A stretch of 64,000 nucleotides of DNA. It comes from a bacterium (GTDB lineage: Bacteria > Sumerlaeota > Sumerlaeia > SLMS01 > JAHLLQ01). The position numbers were made by a program, and so were the translations under genes. The DNA is taken from the NCBI GenBank assembly GCA_020444065.1, contig JAHLLQ010000006.1, forward strand, positions 310,001 to 374,000, in the 5' to 3' direction. Under the pieces are notes generated by a model. It saw only the letters and a program-made list of their open reading frames with translations, did no database searches and was not told where the DNA came from. Every line of letters starts with the position of its first letter. Positions within the stretch are counted from its first letter, which is position 1. This document shows positions 50,963-60,885 of the stretch, one piece after another.

Positions 50963-53900
50963 TCACGGCTCATAAGGCTGCGAAAGCACCTCGACTCGTT
51001 CCAGGTAAATTGAACTTCCGACGTCCAACAATTGCTGCGATGGGTTTGCGAGCAGGTCGAAGGAGCAGAGCAGGCTTCCGCCCGATCCCATGTTCGGTGG
51101 GAAGAAGACGGTGTACTGCTTTGAGTTTCCCACGGTCGGAAGGTCGGCGGCCGAGCCCGTTGCGGCGATGTTCGTGTATTGGCTCGCGCGGAAGCGCGAT
51201 TCATTCAGGCGCAAGCGGAACTCGGGGACTTTCTGCGGATCCTCGATGTCCGTTCCCACGGTAAAGACGGCCCAGTAGCGACGACCCGATTCGATCGCGA
51301 CGTTGTTGGACGAATTGAGCGATGAACCCCAGAAGCCAAATTGGAAGTCATCCGTGTCCGCAATGCTAATGCCAAGACGCCGGTTCGCGGCATCGTACGC
51401 GAAGGTCGGTTCAGCGAAGACGCCTGGAATCGTGTACGATTTCCAACCATCTTGCCCTTGAAGGAAGGGGTATTCGCGGTCGACGAGCGTGCTCGCCACA
51501 AACGGATCAGACATCGATTTGAGATCGACACGATCAAGCATCACCGTCGCCGTCGCCGAGTCCTGCGGATAGAAGTTCAGCATGTCGAAGTAGCACCGGA
51601 AAATCGAATCGTGTTCGTCGGATTGGAAGATGAGTGGGTAGTCGCGCCCTCCAGGCGTTGGCGAGAATGCCCCGTCGAAATTCGATTCGATCAAGAGGAC
51701 CTCTGATTTTCCACCTCCCCCGGTTGTTGTGCGCATCCGAATCTGCGGGGAACGACTGCGATCTGGTCCGTTCGCCGCGACTCGGAAAGTGGCGACATAA
51801 ATCGAGGTGCCCGGTTCGCCCGCCAGTCTCTCCGTATCCATCCGAGTCGGCATTTTGCCGGGCGCTACGATCTCGTAGGCGGGCGATTGCCAGATGCCCA
51901 CCTGATTCGTGTTGTCCGTCGCCGTTGTGTCCAGCGTCCCCGGCTCACCCGGCGTGTTACCGAACACAGGCGAGGAAAAGCCGGGATACCCAAATGGCTG
52001 CCAGCCCTCTCGTCCAATGGCGAATTCGTAGGACTTGTGCCGGACTGACCCCAGGTTCTCGAACCACGCAACCCGATCGTCGTTTTCGGATGCAGAGAGA
52101 ACGTCCTTGTCCCCATCGCCATCCAGATCCACGGCGAGCACCGACCTGGGCAGTCTGAGGTTGGTGGAGATGGTTTGCTGGGAACTGAAGGTTCCCGCTC
52201 CATCGAGGTTCTCGTACCATGCAATGCGGCCATCTGTACGGGAAGAGGAAAGAACGTCTTCGTCCCCGTCGCCGTCGAGGTCGGCAGCAAAGACCGAGTT
52301 GGGGTGATGGGCGTATACTGTGATGGTCTGCTGAGGGCCAAATGCCCCCTTTCCGTCGGTGTTCTCATACCATGCGATGCGGTCATCCCAAGAGGAGGCA
52401 GAAAGGACGTCGAGATCGCCATCGCCGTCGAGGTCCGATCCAAAGACGGAATTGGGGCCTTCGGGCTCGAGGGAGATGATCGCTCCAGGGCCGAAGTTCC
52501 CCTTTCCATCCGTATTCTCGTACCACACCACTCGGTCCTTTTGGTAGAAAGCGGCAAGGAGGTCGAGATCGCCATCGCAGTCCAGGTCCGCAGCAGAAAC
52601 CGAGAAAACCACATAGGCCATAGTGGTGATGATCCGCTGGGGTCCAAAGGTCCCTTTCCCATCGATGTTCTCGTACCAGTAGATCCGGTCTTCCTGATAG
52701 GAGGCAGAGAGAACGTCGATATCCCCATCATCGTCAAGGTCTGCCGCGAGGATCAAAGAAGCGGTATCGGAGTCAGCGATGATTTGTGCCGGACCGAAGG
52801 TCGCTGCTCCGTCGATGTTTTCATACCACACGATCCGGTCATCCCAACCGGATGCCGAGAGGACGTCGTCGTCGCCGTCACCATCCAGGTCTGCCACAAT
52901 GAGCGAATCAGCATAATCGATGTCGGTGGCGACTATTTGCTCGGGACCAAACGTCCCAGCCCCATCAACGTTCTCGTGCCACGCGATGTGATTGCCGCTG
53001 TAGGAGAGAGAAAGCACATCGAGATCCCCGTCGTCGTCAAGGTCTGTAACGGCCATGCAATGGGCTTTCCGGGCGAAGGTCGAGAGGATGTGCTGAGAGC
53101 CAAAGGTCCCCGCTCCATCGGTATTCTGGCACCAGGAGATTTCGCCCTCCCACGACTCGGCAGAGAGAATGTCGATGTCTCCGTCTCCATCCAGATCCGC
53201 CGCGAAGATGGAGTCGGCACCGGCGGGAATGGAGGTGATCGTCTGTCGAGGACCGAACGTCCCAGTCCCGTCGATGTTCTCGTACCACATGGTCCGACCA
53301 TATTGGGAAGCGGAAAGGACGTCCTTGTCGCCATCGCCATCCAGGTCCGCCGCGAGAACGGAAAGGCAGCGATTTGCGGCGATCGTGATGGTCTGCTGGG
53401 GTCCGAAGGAACCTTCTCCGTCGATGTTCTCATACCATGCGACGCGATCGTCTTCATAGGAACCGGATAGAACGTCGATGTCCCCGTCGCCATCAAGGTC
53501 TGCTGCGAAGACGGATTCGGCACGATCTGCAGAGCTGGTGATGGTCTTCTGGGGGCCGAAGGTCCCCGCTCCGTCAATGTTCTCGTACCATGCAATGAGG
53601 TCATCGTTTTCGGACGCGGAGAGAACGTCGGCGTCCCCGTCGCCGTCCAGATCCACTGCAAAGACAGATGGGGGGGCATCTGTGGCCCTGGTGATAGTCC
53701 TCTCGGAACCAAAGGTCCCATTCCCATCTATGTTCTCATACCATGCAATTCGGTCGCCAGCATATAAGGCTGACAGTACGTCGAGGTCTCCGTCGCCGTC
53801 GAGATCTGCCGCGAAGATAGATTCGGCGTAATCGGCGCTGGTTGTGATAGTTCTTCGGGGACCAAAGGACCCTGCTCCGTCGATGTTCTCATACCACGCA

Positions 53901-54262
53901 ATGCGATCGTCAGCCGGAGAGGCGGAGAGAACATCGATATCTCCATCGCCATCGAGATCTGCCGCCAATACTGAATCGGCACGAGTGGTTTCATAGGCAA
54001 TGGTCCGCTGGGGCCCGAAGGTTCCCCCCCCATCCAGGTTCTCGTACCAAGCAATGTGGTCGTAATTCCCGGTGCCGAAGAGGATGTCAAGATCCCCATC
54101 GCTGTCCAGGTCCGCCGCGATGACCGAACGCGGAGCTCCCAGACTCGGGCCTACGACATTTTGCATGGGACCGAAGGTCGTTTGTCCCCGTGATAGGGCC
54201 GGGAGCATGGAAGCCAGAATGGCGATCAGGATATAGCAGCGAATCCGACTCGTAAACAGCAT
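50963..54262 (-). CDS. Giant secreted VCBS/FG-GAP repeat protein with C-terminal two-part module
   Basis: 1099 aa from the ATG at 54262 (GAGAGAGG five bases upstream, followed by a signal peptide ending SRGQ). Residues about 30-740 contain 14 repeats of about 51 residues of the form VFAADLDGDGDIDVLSAS then DDRIAWYENIDGAGTFGPQ-x-TI. The D-x-D-x-D-G-D loops should bind calcium, and 14 blades again fit two seven-bladed propellers (inference). Residues about 742-1099 repeat the two-part module found at the N-terminus of the 8083-11463 protein (GYPGFSSPVF, ATDNTNQVGIW, GQDGWKSYTIPG, FQFGFWGSSL), with stretches near identical at DNA level. The order of module and propeller is reversed. Likely extracellular. 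Confidence 0.88.
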   Translation of the reverse strand: MLFTSRIRCYILIAILASMLPALSRGQTTFGPMQNVVGPSLGAPRSVIAADLDSDGDLDILFGTGNYDHIAWYENLDGGGTFGPQRTIAYETTRADSVLAADLDGDGDIDVLSASPADDRIAWYENIDGAGSFGPRRTITTSADYAESIFAADLDGDGDLDVLSALYAGDRIAWYENIDGNGTFGSERTITRATDAPPSVFAVDLDGDGDADVLSASENDDLIAWYENIDGAGTFGPQKTITSSADRAESVFAADLDGDGDIDVLSGSYEDDRVAWYENIDGEGSFGPQQTITIAANRCLSVLAADLDGDGDKDVLSASQYGRTMWYENIDGTGTFGPRQTITSIPAGADSIFAADLDGDGDIDILSAESWEGEISWCQNTDGAGTFGSQHILSTFARKAHCMAVTDLDDDGDLDVLSLSYSGNHIAWHENVDGAGTFGPEQIVATDIDYADSLIVADLDGDGDDDVLSASGWDDRIVWYENIDGAATFGPAQIIADSDTASLILAADLDDDGDIDVLSASYQEDRIYWYENIDGKGTFGPQRIITTMAYVVFSVSAADLDCDGDLDLLAAFYQKDRVVWYENTDGKGNFGPGAIISLEPEGPNSVFGSDLDGDGDLDVLSASSWDDRIAWYENTDGKGAFGPQQTITVYAHHPNSVFAADLDGDGDEDVLSSSRTDGRIAWYENLDGAGTFSSQQTISTNLRLPRSVLAVDLDGDGDKDVLSASENDDRVAWFENLGSVRHKSYEFAIGREGWQPFGYPGFSSPVFGNTPGEPGTLDTTATDNTNQVGIWQSPAYEIVAPGKMPTRMDTERLAGEPGTSIYVATFRVAANGPDRSRSPQIRMRTTTGGGGKSEVLLIESNFDGAFSPTPGGRDYPLIFQSDEHDSIFRCYFDMLNFYPQDSATATVMLDRVDLKSMSDPFVASTLVDREYPFLQGQDGWKSYTIPGVFAEPTFAYDAANRRLGISIADTDDFQFGFWGSSLNSSNNVAIESGRRYWAVFTVGTDIEDPQKVPEFRLRLNESRFRASQYTNIAATGSAADLPTVGNSKQYTVFFPPNMGSGGSLLCSFDLLANPSQQLLDVGSSIYLERVEVLSQPYEP
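52039..54190 (-). repeat. Tandem 153-bp coding repeat (14 copies)
   Basis: The 51-residue propeller units are repeated in tandem with strong conservation at DNA level, especially around the GATGGCGAC-type calcium loop and the TGGTATGAGAAC segment. They are divergent enough that every copy is distinguishable. Such an array can gain or lose units by recombination. Confidence 0.85.
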
Positions 54263-54479
54263 GATTACCTCTCTCCAAATCGTCCCGAGCAACATGATCG
54301 GAACGATTTTCAATCCTTCTCCTTCCGCTTCGTCACGGCATCCCCCTCCAACGGAAGGACACTTCCCCAGCAGAGGATTCGCGGAAGAATCGTTTACATC
54401 CGTACAGGGCGCAAGCAGAGAAACGATTGTCAGGTGCTGGCGAACACGAGATCAGAAATGTGAACCGTTCCGGCTAGGG

Positions 54480-57400
54480 CTACGGGTTTGGCAGCACCTC
54501 GTAGTCTTTCTGCCCGATCGACCAGTAATAGATGGTCCAGGCGTCGGCTCGGTCGACGATGTAGTCGCCGTTGACGTCGAACGCCTGCTTGTCGTTCACG
54601 GTGCCGGCGGCGAAATCGCGGGCGAGTTCGATCGCGTCGGACATGTTCGTCGAGCCGTCGAGGTTGTAGTCGCCGACGGGCGGATGGCTGGAGGGATCGC
54701 CTTCGTCGCTCGAGAAGTAACGTTCGGATTCGTCCGTAAACCCGTCGCCGTCGGTGTCCGTACCGATCGTCATGTTGTAGTAGAAACTGTAGCCGCCGGA
54801 CGACAAATCGCGATCGGGGCGATGCAACTGCGGATAGGAACGGTACTGCCCGATCTCGAAATCGTGTTCGACAAGTTCGACGGCGTGCGTGCCAAACGCA
54901 CCTTGGTACGCATCGTCTGTGCAGGTGACTGTCACAAAGTACATCTTCGTCTGGCCGGGAGCGATGTAGCGTTCGGGATCGGAGTCCACGGTGAAGCTGA
55001 ATGTTGTGGATGACGAGTTCACGATTGCAGAGGACCGCATCAGGGAATCATCCCCGGCATCGAAGACTCCGTCGCCATTATCGGCGTACAGCTTCACCGA
55101 GCTGTATTGATCCCTGACGGATGCGAGCGTCTGTGGATTGCCGAGCACGTCGGTGAACTGGATGGTGAATCTCACAATCTCCAGTTCCGCATCCGACGAA
55201 CGACCGAGGTGCTCGATATCTGCACGCAATACTGCGGCTTCATGGCCGGGGAACACGTACTTCGGCGCGAGCTTCACGACCTGCATGTCGTAGTCGCCGC
55301 CGATTTCCTTGAACATCAGAACCCAGTCGCTATCGGACGATGGAACGGCAATGTCCATCCGTCCATGATTGAAGAAATCCCCCGCCACAATGTCCGGTGC
55401 GTTCTCGACGAGATTAGTGAGGGAGGTCCGCGTGAATGACGGCGAAGCCAGGCCGTTATTGAGCAGAACGAGCGCATCGAACTCATTCGAAGCCGTCGTC
55501 AGAATGTCCATGTCGCCGTCGCAATCCACGTCTGCAACACGGGCCTCCCGCGGTGTATCGATGGAGGTCTTTCCGATCTGGTAGGTGAATGTCGGATCGG
55601 CTGCGCCGTCGTTCTTCATCCAGCCAATGGAGTTCGTCCCGGAGAGCGCCAGAACGAGATCCATGTCGCCATCGTTGTCGAGATCGCCCGCGGTCACCTT
55701 GCTGCCGGCATTCGTCAGCGCGCCGAGGCTGGCGGTTATAGTCTGAGAGTTGAAAGTCGGAATCGAGGAGCCATTGTTCTCGTACCAGGAGACGATCGAC
55801 GCGTTGATGGTTGTGCTGTCCACCTTGTGATAAGCGGCCATATCGAGATCGCCGTCGCCGTCAAGGTCGGCGATTTCCAGAGATTCAACCTGGTCGATTC
55901 CGGTGAGCGCCACGGTTCGTTGAGTGAAGGATGGATCTGCAGCGCCATTATTCTGGTACCAAATCAAGTAACCGAAGTCCGTTCCGGCGCTGTTGTAGCT
56001 CCCGGTGATGGCCACATCGATGTCTCCATCGCCATCAAGATCGCCGGATTCGACCTGGTGGTTTCCTGGAAGTCCGATGATTGAGTTATCAGTGAAGCTG
56101 GGAGTGCTCGATCCATTGTTCTCGAGCCACGCGGCGCGTCCGCTGCCGCCGGACGAAGCATACGCGATATCCAGATCGCCGTCCCCATCGATATCATCGA
56201 TACTGACATCTTCGGGATCCGTTCCCGTGTTGAACGTATCGATCTTTGTAAAGGTCCCGGGCGAAGAGGAGGAATTCAGTAGAACCCAGATTGCATCGTC
56301 ATCAATGGAAGCGACAACCATGTCGAGCAGTCCGTCTCCGTTCACATCGCCCTTCTCGATCTTGACGGGATTCTGCATGTTCGTCGCGGCCGTAGGCGCC
56401 GGCGCTTCGAACCAAAGCTGACGATGGTAGGAGAAGTTCGTGAAGCGGAAGAGTTCGGACGGATCGATGCCTGAGCCGGAATAGACGCCTTCGCCTGCCA
56501 GCAGATCCAGATCGCAGTCATTATCGATGTCCATGAAGACTGACGAGCGGAGGTCTTGCGCTTCGGTGCTCTTGAAGATGGGGCTGAAGGTCAAATCGAC
56601 GGATGCGAAACCCAGATTCGACCGATCGCCATTGGAGACGAAGTAACTGAAGGGCGCGCTTGTGTTGCCTCGCACAACCAGGAGATCCAGGAAACCATCC
56701 CGGTCAACGTCAATGGAGTGAAGACCGGTCAGATCCTGAGCCGTACCACTGGCGGAAACGAAGATCGTTTCAGAGGTTCCATTGGAAGGGGTGCCATCGT
56801 TGATTCGAATGCGAATCCATCCGGAGTCGAGATCGGCGACGGCGATGTCCAGTTGGCCATCCAGATTGTAATCTGCCACCTCGATGCGATCGATGCCGGT
56901 CGACGTGTAAGAAGTTCGCAGTGTGAACCCCGGAGTCGCTGAACCATCGTTCTCGTAGTAGTACAACCCTGCCGACGACGAGTCCGATCCCATGATGATG
57001 TCGTTGTCGCCATCGGAGTCCATGTCGCCGATCCGGACGCTGGTCGGCTTGTCGACCGGGCCGTCCGCGCCAGAACCCGGTGCATCGGGGTCGTCGCTGA
57101 TCAGATGGAATGTCCAGTTATTCACGGCGTCGCCCGGGTTCTCGACCCATGCGATTCGATCATCCCGGTCATCGACGCCGACGATGTCGAGATATCCATC
57201 GCCATTGATGTCGCCGAGTGCGTGGTCGCGCAGGCCGGTCGTGAAGCTGCTGATCGTTGCGGTCTTCGCGCTGAAGCTCGGCACGCCGCCGCTCGGCAGG
57301 TTGAAGAGCACGATGATCTGCGATGTGGATTCAAACTGGACGGTCAGATCCGGAAAGCCGTTCTTGTCCAGATCCGCTGTGCGCATGACCTTGATGGGCG

Positions 57401-57677
57401 TTGAGTAGCCTTTCGCCAAGGTCCGCGTGAATGTGGGCGGATATGTTCGATTATTCTCGTAGTAGTAAATGTCATTCTGGTAGTCGAAGTACACAACCAG
57501 ATCTTGATCGCCGTCCTGATTGAAGTCCCCTGAAACCATCATTTCCGGGGTCGAGGCGCTGGATCCGTGCGAAATCGTGTCGGAATCGGTGAAATAGGGG
57601 GCTCCTGCGAGCAGGCACGTGGGAACCAGTAGAATCATCAAGGCCTGTGCAAAGGCCACGGGGCAACGCATGGGCAT
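54480..57677 (-). CDS. Giant secreted VCBS/FG-GAP repeat protein with dockerin-like C-terminus
   Basis: 1065 aa from the ATG at 57677 (ATG at 57671 is also possible; GAGAGAG precedes both). The signal peptide ends near CLLAG. The body has many degenerate D-x-D-x-D-G-D-x-D repeats (GDLDGDGDIDVAITG, ADLDGDGDLDMAAY, DVDCDGDMDILTT). An immunoglobulin-like region follows (about 830-960). The last 65 residues hold two dockerin-type calcium repeats: DYNLDGSTNMSDAIELARD and DVNGDYIVDRADAWTI. Dockerins bind cohesins on scaffolds or cell surfaces. No cohesin gene is in the window. It lies upstream of, and in the same direction as, the previous giant gene with 217 bases between them. Confidence 0.82.
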   Translation of the reverse strand: MPMRCPVAFAQALMILLVPTCLLAGAPYFTDSDTISHGSSASTPEMMVSGDFNQDGDQDLVVYFDYQNDIYYYENNRTYPPTFTRTLAKGYSTPIKVMRTADLDKNGFPDLTVQFESTSQIIVLFNLPSGGVPSFSAKTATISSFTTGLRDHALGDINGDGYLDIVGVDDRDDRIAWVENPGDAVNNWTFHLISDDPDAPGSGADGPVDKPTSVRIGDMDSDGDNDIIMGSDSSSAGLYYYENDGSATPGFTLRTSYTSTGIDRIEVADYNLDGQLDIAVADLDSGWIRIRINDGTPSNGTSETIFVSASGTAQDLTGLHSIDVDRDGFLDLLVVRGNTSAPFSYFVSNGDRSNLGFASVDLTFSPIFKSTEAQDLRSSVFMDIDNDCDLDLLAGEGVYSGSGIDPSELFRFTNFSYHRQLWFEAPAPTAATNMQNPVKIEKGDVNGDGLLDMVVASIDDDAIWVLLNSSSSPGTFTKIDTFNTGTDPEDVSIDDIDGDGDLDIAYASSGGSGRAAWLENNGSSTPSFTDNSIIGLPGNHQVESGDLDGDGDIDVAITGSYNSAGTDFGYLIWYQNNGAADPSFTQRTVALTGIDQVESLEIADLDGDGDLDMAAYHKVDSTTINASIVSWYENNGSSIPTFNSQTITASLGALTNAGSKVTAGDLDNDGDMDLVLALSGTNSIGWMKNDGAADPTFTYQIGKTSIDTPREARVADVDCDGDMDILTTASNEFDALVLLNNGLASPSFTRTSLTNLVENAPDIVAGDFFNHGRMDIAVPSSDSDWVLMFKEIGGDYDMQVVKLAPKYVFPGHEAAVLRADIEHLGRSSDAELEIVRFTIQFTDVLGNPQTLASVRDQYSSVKLYADNGDGVFDAGDDSLMRSSAIVNSSSTTFSFTVDSDPERYIAPGQTKMYFVTVTCTDDAYQGAFGTHAVELVEHDFEIGQYRSYPQLHRPDRDLSSGGYSFYYNMTIGTDTDGDGFTDESERYFSSDEGDPSSHPPVGDYNLDGSTNMSDAIELARDFAAGTVNDKQAFDVNGDYIVDRADAWTIYYWSIGQKDYEVLPNP

Positions 57678-57949
57678 CTCTCTCTGATGCCGGAGTGCAT
57701 ACATCCGAGCATCGATATATTTGCAGGTTTCTGACCTTGTGAGGATTGGAAGCTCCCGATCAAGGATAAAATATCTCGACCGCGCCTTGACTGCATCGAA
57801 GACACGGGCTTCGAATCGAGGAGGACAGTTGGCAGACCCACTTTGAGTGGGGCTGCCGCAGTCAGCAATGGCTTGTCCCTCCGGGCCTGTGAGTTCAAGC
57901 CCCCCATTCATCAGTTTCGGTCCTTCTTTTGCTCTGGACCCCAATCATC

Positions 57950-58903
57950 ATGGCTCCTAAGTACTTTCTTCCCGATCATAGCGGACTGCTGACACGAGTG
58001 AGATATCGCCTGATCGATCACCGCGTCCCGACTCCGCCATTCCCCGAGAACGTGCAGATCCAGACTGTTTCCGGCTGCAACGCCAACTGCGTCTTCTGTC
58101 CCAACAAGAAGACGGAGCTGGACATTCCGCTGGGCAACAAGATGGAGGATGGGCTGTTCCGCAGCATCGTCGATCAGATCACGGAGCAGCCGACGGTCCG
58201 CCGGATTTCGCCGTACCTGATGAACGAGTCGATGCTGGATTCGGGGCTCCCGGAGCGCATCAAGTACATCACGGACAAGAAACAACCTCACCAGTACACG
58301 AAGATCAACTCGCACGGGAACGCTTGCACGGAGCGGATGGCCAAGGGACTGCTAGATGCGGGGCTGGATCGTGTGAATTTCTCCGTCCAGGGCATTGATC
58401 CAGACGTCTACCAGGATCTGATGTCGCTTCGCCTGGAGAAGACGCTGGAAAACATAGCCCGGATGCAGAAACTGCGCGATGAAGGCGGCTACAAAACGCG
58501 CATCCGCGTGTGCATGCTGCGCACGACGGCCATCGAACCGCATCTGCCGGCGATCAAGAAGTTCTGGGCCGAGCGCAATGTCACGCTGAACATCAATCAG
58601 CTCGAAAACCGTGGAAACCACAAGAAGATCAAGTCGGTCGAAATCGCGAACCGGGCCCTGCAAACCTATGATTGGTGTCCACGGCTGTTCAATCAAATCT
58701 ACATCCTCTTCGATGGAAGAATGGTGATGTGCTGTGCGGACTGGGAGCAGACAGGCATTATGGGCGACGCGAGCAAGGACAGGCTATCCGAAATCTGGTC
58801 CAACGCGACTTACAAGGAGTACCGCCGGAGATTCCTGGACGGCGATGTAAAGGGCCTGATCTGTGACGGCTGCACCAAAGATAGCGAAGACGACGAAGAT
58901 TGA
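57950..58903 (+). CDS. Radical SAM protein with SPASM-type C-terminus
   Basis: 317 aa from the ATG at 57950. The radical-SAM cluster motif is CNANCVFC (Cys43, Cys47, Cys50). The barrel shows the NMEDGLF-type helix, INSHGNA, and GLDRVNFSVQGIDPDVY. The C-terminal part has DWCPRLFNQIYILFDGRMVMCCADWEQTGIMGD and a final ICDGC, matching the cysteine pattern of SPASM or twitch domains that hold auxiliary Fe-S clusters. Substrate unknown. It precedes a B12-type radical SAM gene by 217 bases in the same direction. Confidence 0.85.
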   Translation: MAPKYFLPDHSGLLTRVRYRLIDHRVPTPPFPENVQIQTVSGCNANCVFCPNKKTELDIPLGNKMEDGLFRSIVDQITEQPTVRRISPYLMNESMLDSGLPERIKYITDKKQPHQYTKINSHGNACTERMAKGLLDAGLDRVNFSVQGIDPDVYQDLMSLRLEKTLENIARMQKLRDEGGYKTRIRVCMLRTTAIEPHLPAIKKFWAERNVTLNINQLENRGNHKKIKSVEIANRALQTYDWCPRLFNQIYILFDGRMVMCCADWEQTGIMGDASKDRLSEIWSNATYKEYRRRFLDGDVKGLICDGCTKDSEDDED

Positions 58904-59120
58904 GCTGAGTAGCCTCGCCTGGATGGGCGGTCTTGCGAAGAGCTTAGCCGCCCCACAGGCCATCAGGACAGCGGAGGGCCCGAGCCGATCTGTGGACAAA
59001 GCCCTATATGTCAATCCATTTGGGAGCCGGTGGGGAGGGTCTTGACAGGTCTTATTCCGGTCTCCTAACGTTCGATACTTGTTCGACCCGACTCTCTCCC
59101 GCCGGAGCTCCACCAAATTC

Positions 59121-60641
59121 ATGGCAACAACCGTCGCACTACATCTCGCTTGTTTCCCCCAACTCACGAGGGAGTGGAACAACTTCGCACCGGTCGGACT
59201 GGGCTACCTGATCAGCTATGCTCAGACGAAAGTTTCGGGAAAGATGGACTTTATCGTCGAACGCAAGTTCGAGGACGTGCTGGCCGCCAATCCGGACATC
59301 GTCGGCATCACCTACGTGACGAACAACGTGAACCCGGCCGCCGATTGCGCCCGGCGAGTCAAAGAAGAGTTGGGATCCCACGTCCCGGTAATCGTCGGCG
59401 GCCCGCATATCTCCACGCTGCCATCGCACATGATTCCGAACGTCGACATCGCTGTCCTCGGCGAGGGGGAAGAGACATTCGCCGAACTGATGCAGTTGTG
59501 GGACCGCGCTGGGAAATTCGATCCGTCGGATCTCGCAAAGGTGAATGGAATCATCTATCGTGACGAAGATGGTAAGTACCAGCGGACGCCGCCGCGTGGC
59601 AGTATCCTGGAACTGGACGTCATTCCTCCCCCGGCGCGGGATCTGTACTTCGACCAATGGATCGACGACAAGAGCGAGGCGGTCCTGATCACCAGCCGAG
59701 GATGCCCCTACGACTGCGCCTTCTGCTCCACGGTGCAACACTGGGGACAGAACTACCGCTTCCACAGCAACGAGTACGTCATCCGCGAACTGGAGACCGT
59801 GATCGCCCGGTGGAATCCGGAAATGGTCCATTTCTATGATGACCTCTTCATCGTACGCCGCGAGCGCATTATCGAACTCTGCCGCATGATCCGCGAGCGA
59901 GGCCTGCACAAAGGGCGCATGTTCACGTGCTTCGTTCGCTCCAACCTGTTGCGTGACGATGTTATGGAGGCCTTCGCAAAGACCAACTTCAAGATCATTC
60001 ACATCGGCTTCGAATCGGGGTCCGACAACGTCCTGGCAACATTCAACAAGCAGGCCGCGGACATGAAGAAGAACCGCCAGGCCGTGGAATTCGGCCGCAA
60101 GTACGGGCTGCGCTTCACGTCGTGCTTCATTCTCGCCGCGCCGGGTGAAACGCGAAGGGACATCCTCGACACGTACCAGTTTGTCGCCGATAGCACGGAC
60201 GTCTTCTGGACGACCTTCTTCTCTCCGCTGGTCGTCCTGCCCGGCACGGCCGTTTGGCAGTGGGCGAAGGCGCAGGGCGTCTCCGACGAGCATCTCGAGC
60301 GGATCATCCTGACAAATGAAGATCTCGCCGACATGGAGGAGTACTACGCCACGAAGTGGGTCTACCTGAACGAGAAGACGATGCCGCGCGAAGAATTCCT
60401 CGACCTCTGGAAGATGGGCCGCTGCCTCGAAAATGTCGTCTCGAAGTACTCGGACATGCGTCGGCAACTGGATCGCCTCAATGAGGACAGCCGCAAGGCC
60501 ACGTTCGCCGCTGAGAACACCCCGATCGTCGATATCGTCGTGGAGAAGACCAAGCGCCGGCTTCACAAGATCATGCCCAGCGGACGAGGCGTTCCGAATC
60601 TCGTGACGGGTGATGAACCCACAACACATACGCGCCAATAG
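59121..60641 (+). CDS. B12-binding-domain radical SAM protein
   Basis: 506 aa from the ATG at 59121 (a TTG at 59079 is an alternative). Residues about 1-150 form a cobalamin-binding-like Rossmann domain with VGITYVTNNV, VIVGGPHISTLP and VAVLGEGEETF-type segments, though the classic D-x-H-x-x-G motif is not evident. The radical-SAM cluster is CPYDCAFC (Cys195, Cys199, Cys202), followed by FYDDLF, HIGFESGSD and a late FTSCFILAAPGETR. This class includes methyltransferases and cyclases of lipid and antibiotic pathways; the substrate is unknown here. Similar context is common for surface-lipid or polysaccharide genes. Confidence 0.87.
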   Translation: MATTVALHLACFPQLTREWNNFAPVGLGYLISYAQTKVSGKMDFIVERKFEDVLAANPDIVGITYVTNNVNPAADCARRVKEELGSHVPVIVGGPHISTLPSHMIPNVDIAVLGEGEETFAELMQLWDRAGKFDPSDLAKVNGIIYRDEDGKYQRTPPRGSILELDVIPPPARDLYFDQWIDDKSEAVLITSRGCPYDCAFCSTVQHWGQNYRFHSNEYVIRELETVIARWNPEMVHFYDDLFIVRRERIIELCRMIRERGLHKGRMFTCFVRSNLLRDDVMEAFAKTNFKIIHIGFESGSDNVLATFNKQAADMKKNRQAVEFGRKYGLRFTSCFILAAPGETRRDILDTYQFVADSTDVFWTTFFSPLVVLPGTAVWQWAKAQGVSDEHLERIILTNEDLADMEEYYATKWVYLNEKTMPREEFLDLWKMGRCLENVVSKYSDMRRQLDRLNEDSRKATFAAENTPIVDIVVEKTKRRLHKIMPSGRGVPNLVTGDEPTTHTRQ

Positions 60642-60885
60642 TCGCACCGGGCTTCTCGGCCCCAAAATCGCAACATCTCCATCCTGGCACGCAGCCTGAC
60701 CTGCAATGCGCGGCCTGGCTTCGACATGCCGTCGAGGTTACCGTCTGTCCAATCTGACTGATGGCTTGTATTTTCCCGACAATCCGCCCGGAAATTCAGG
60801 TTCACTTCAGGGACACGCTGCAACAGTCCGCCCGGTTGCCGGGGAGCGCGTCCGGCGAAACACTGTGAAAAGAGGAAATTCTTCG

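Noticed and set aside
52039-54190. Regularly spaced repeats resembling a CRISPR array
   Set aside because: The period is 153 bp, repeats are imperfect and in frame, and they encode propeller blades. No cas genes are present.
59042-59075. TTGACA before the B12-type radical SAM gene as a promoter
   Set aside because: At 16-18 bases downstream the best -10 match is CTAACG, only three of six bases, so the support is too weak.
59139-60665. 508-residue open frame on the minus strand
   Set aside because: Antisense to the B12-type radical SAM gene, which carries the cluster cysteines and a consistent reading frame.
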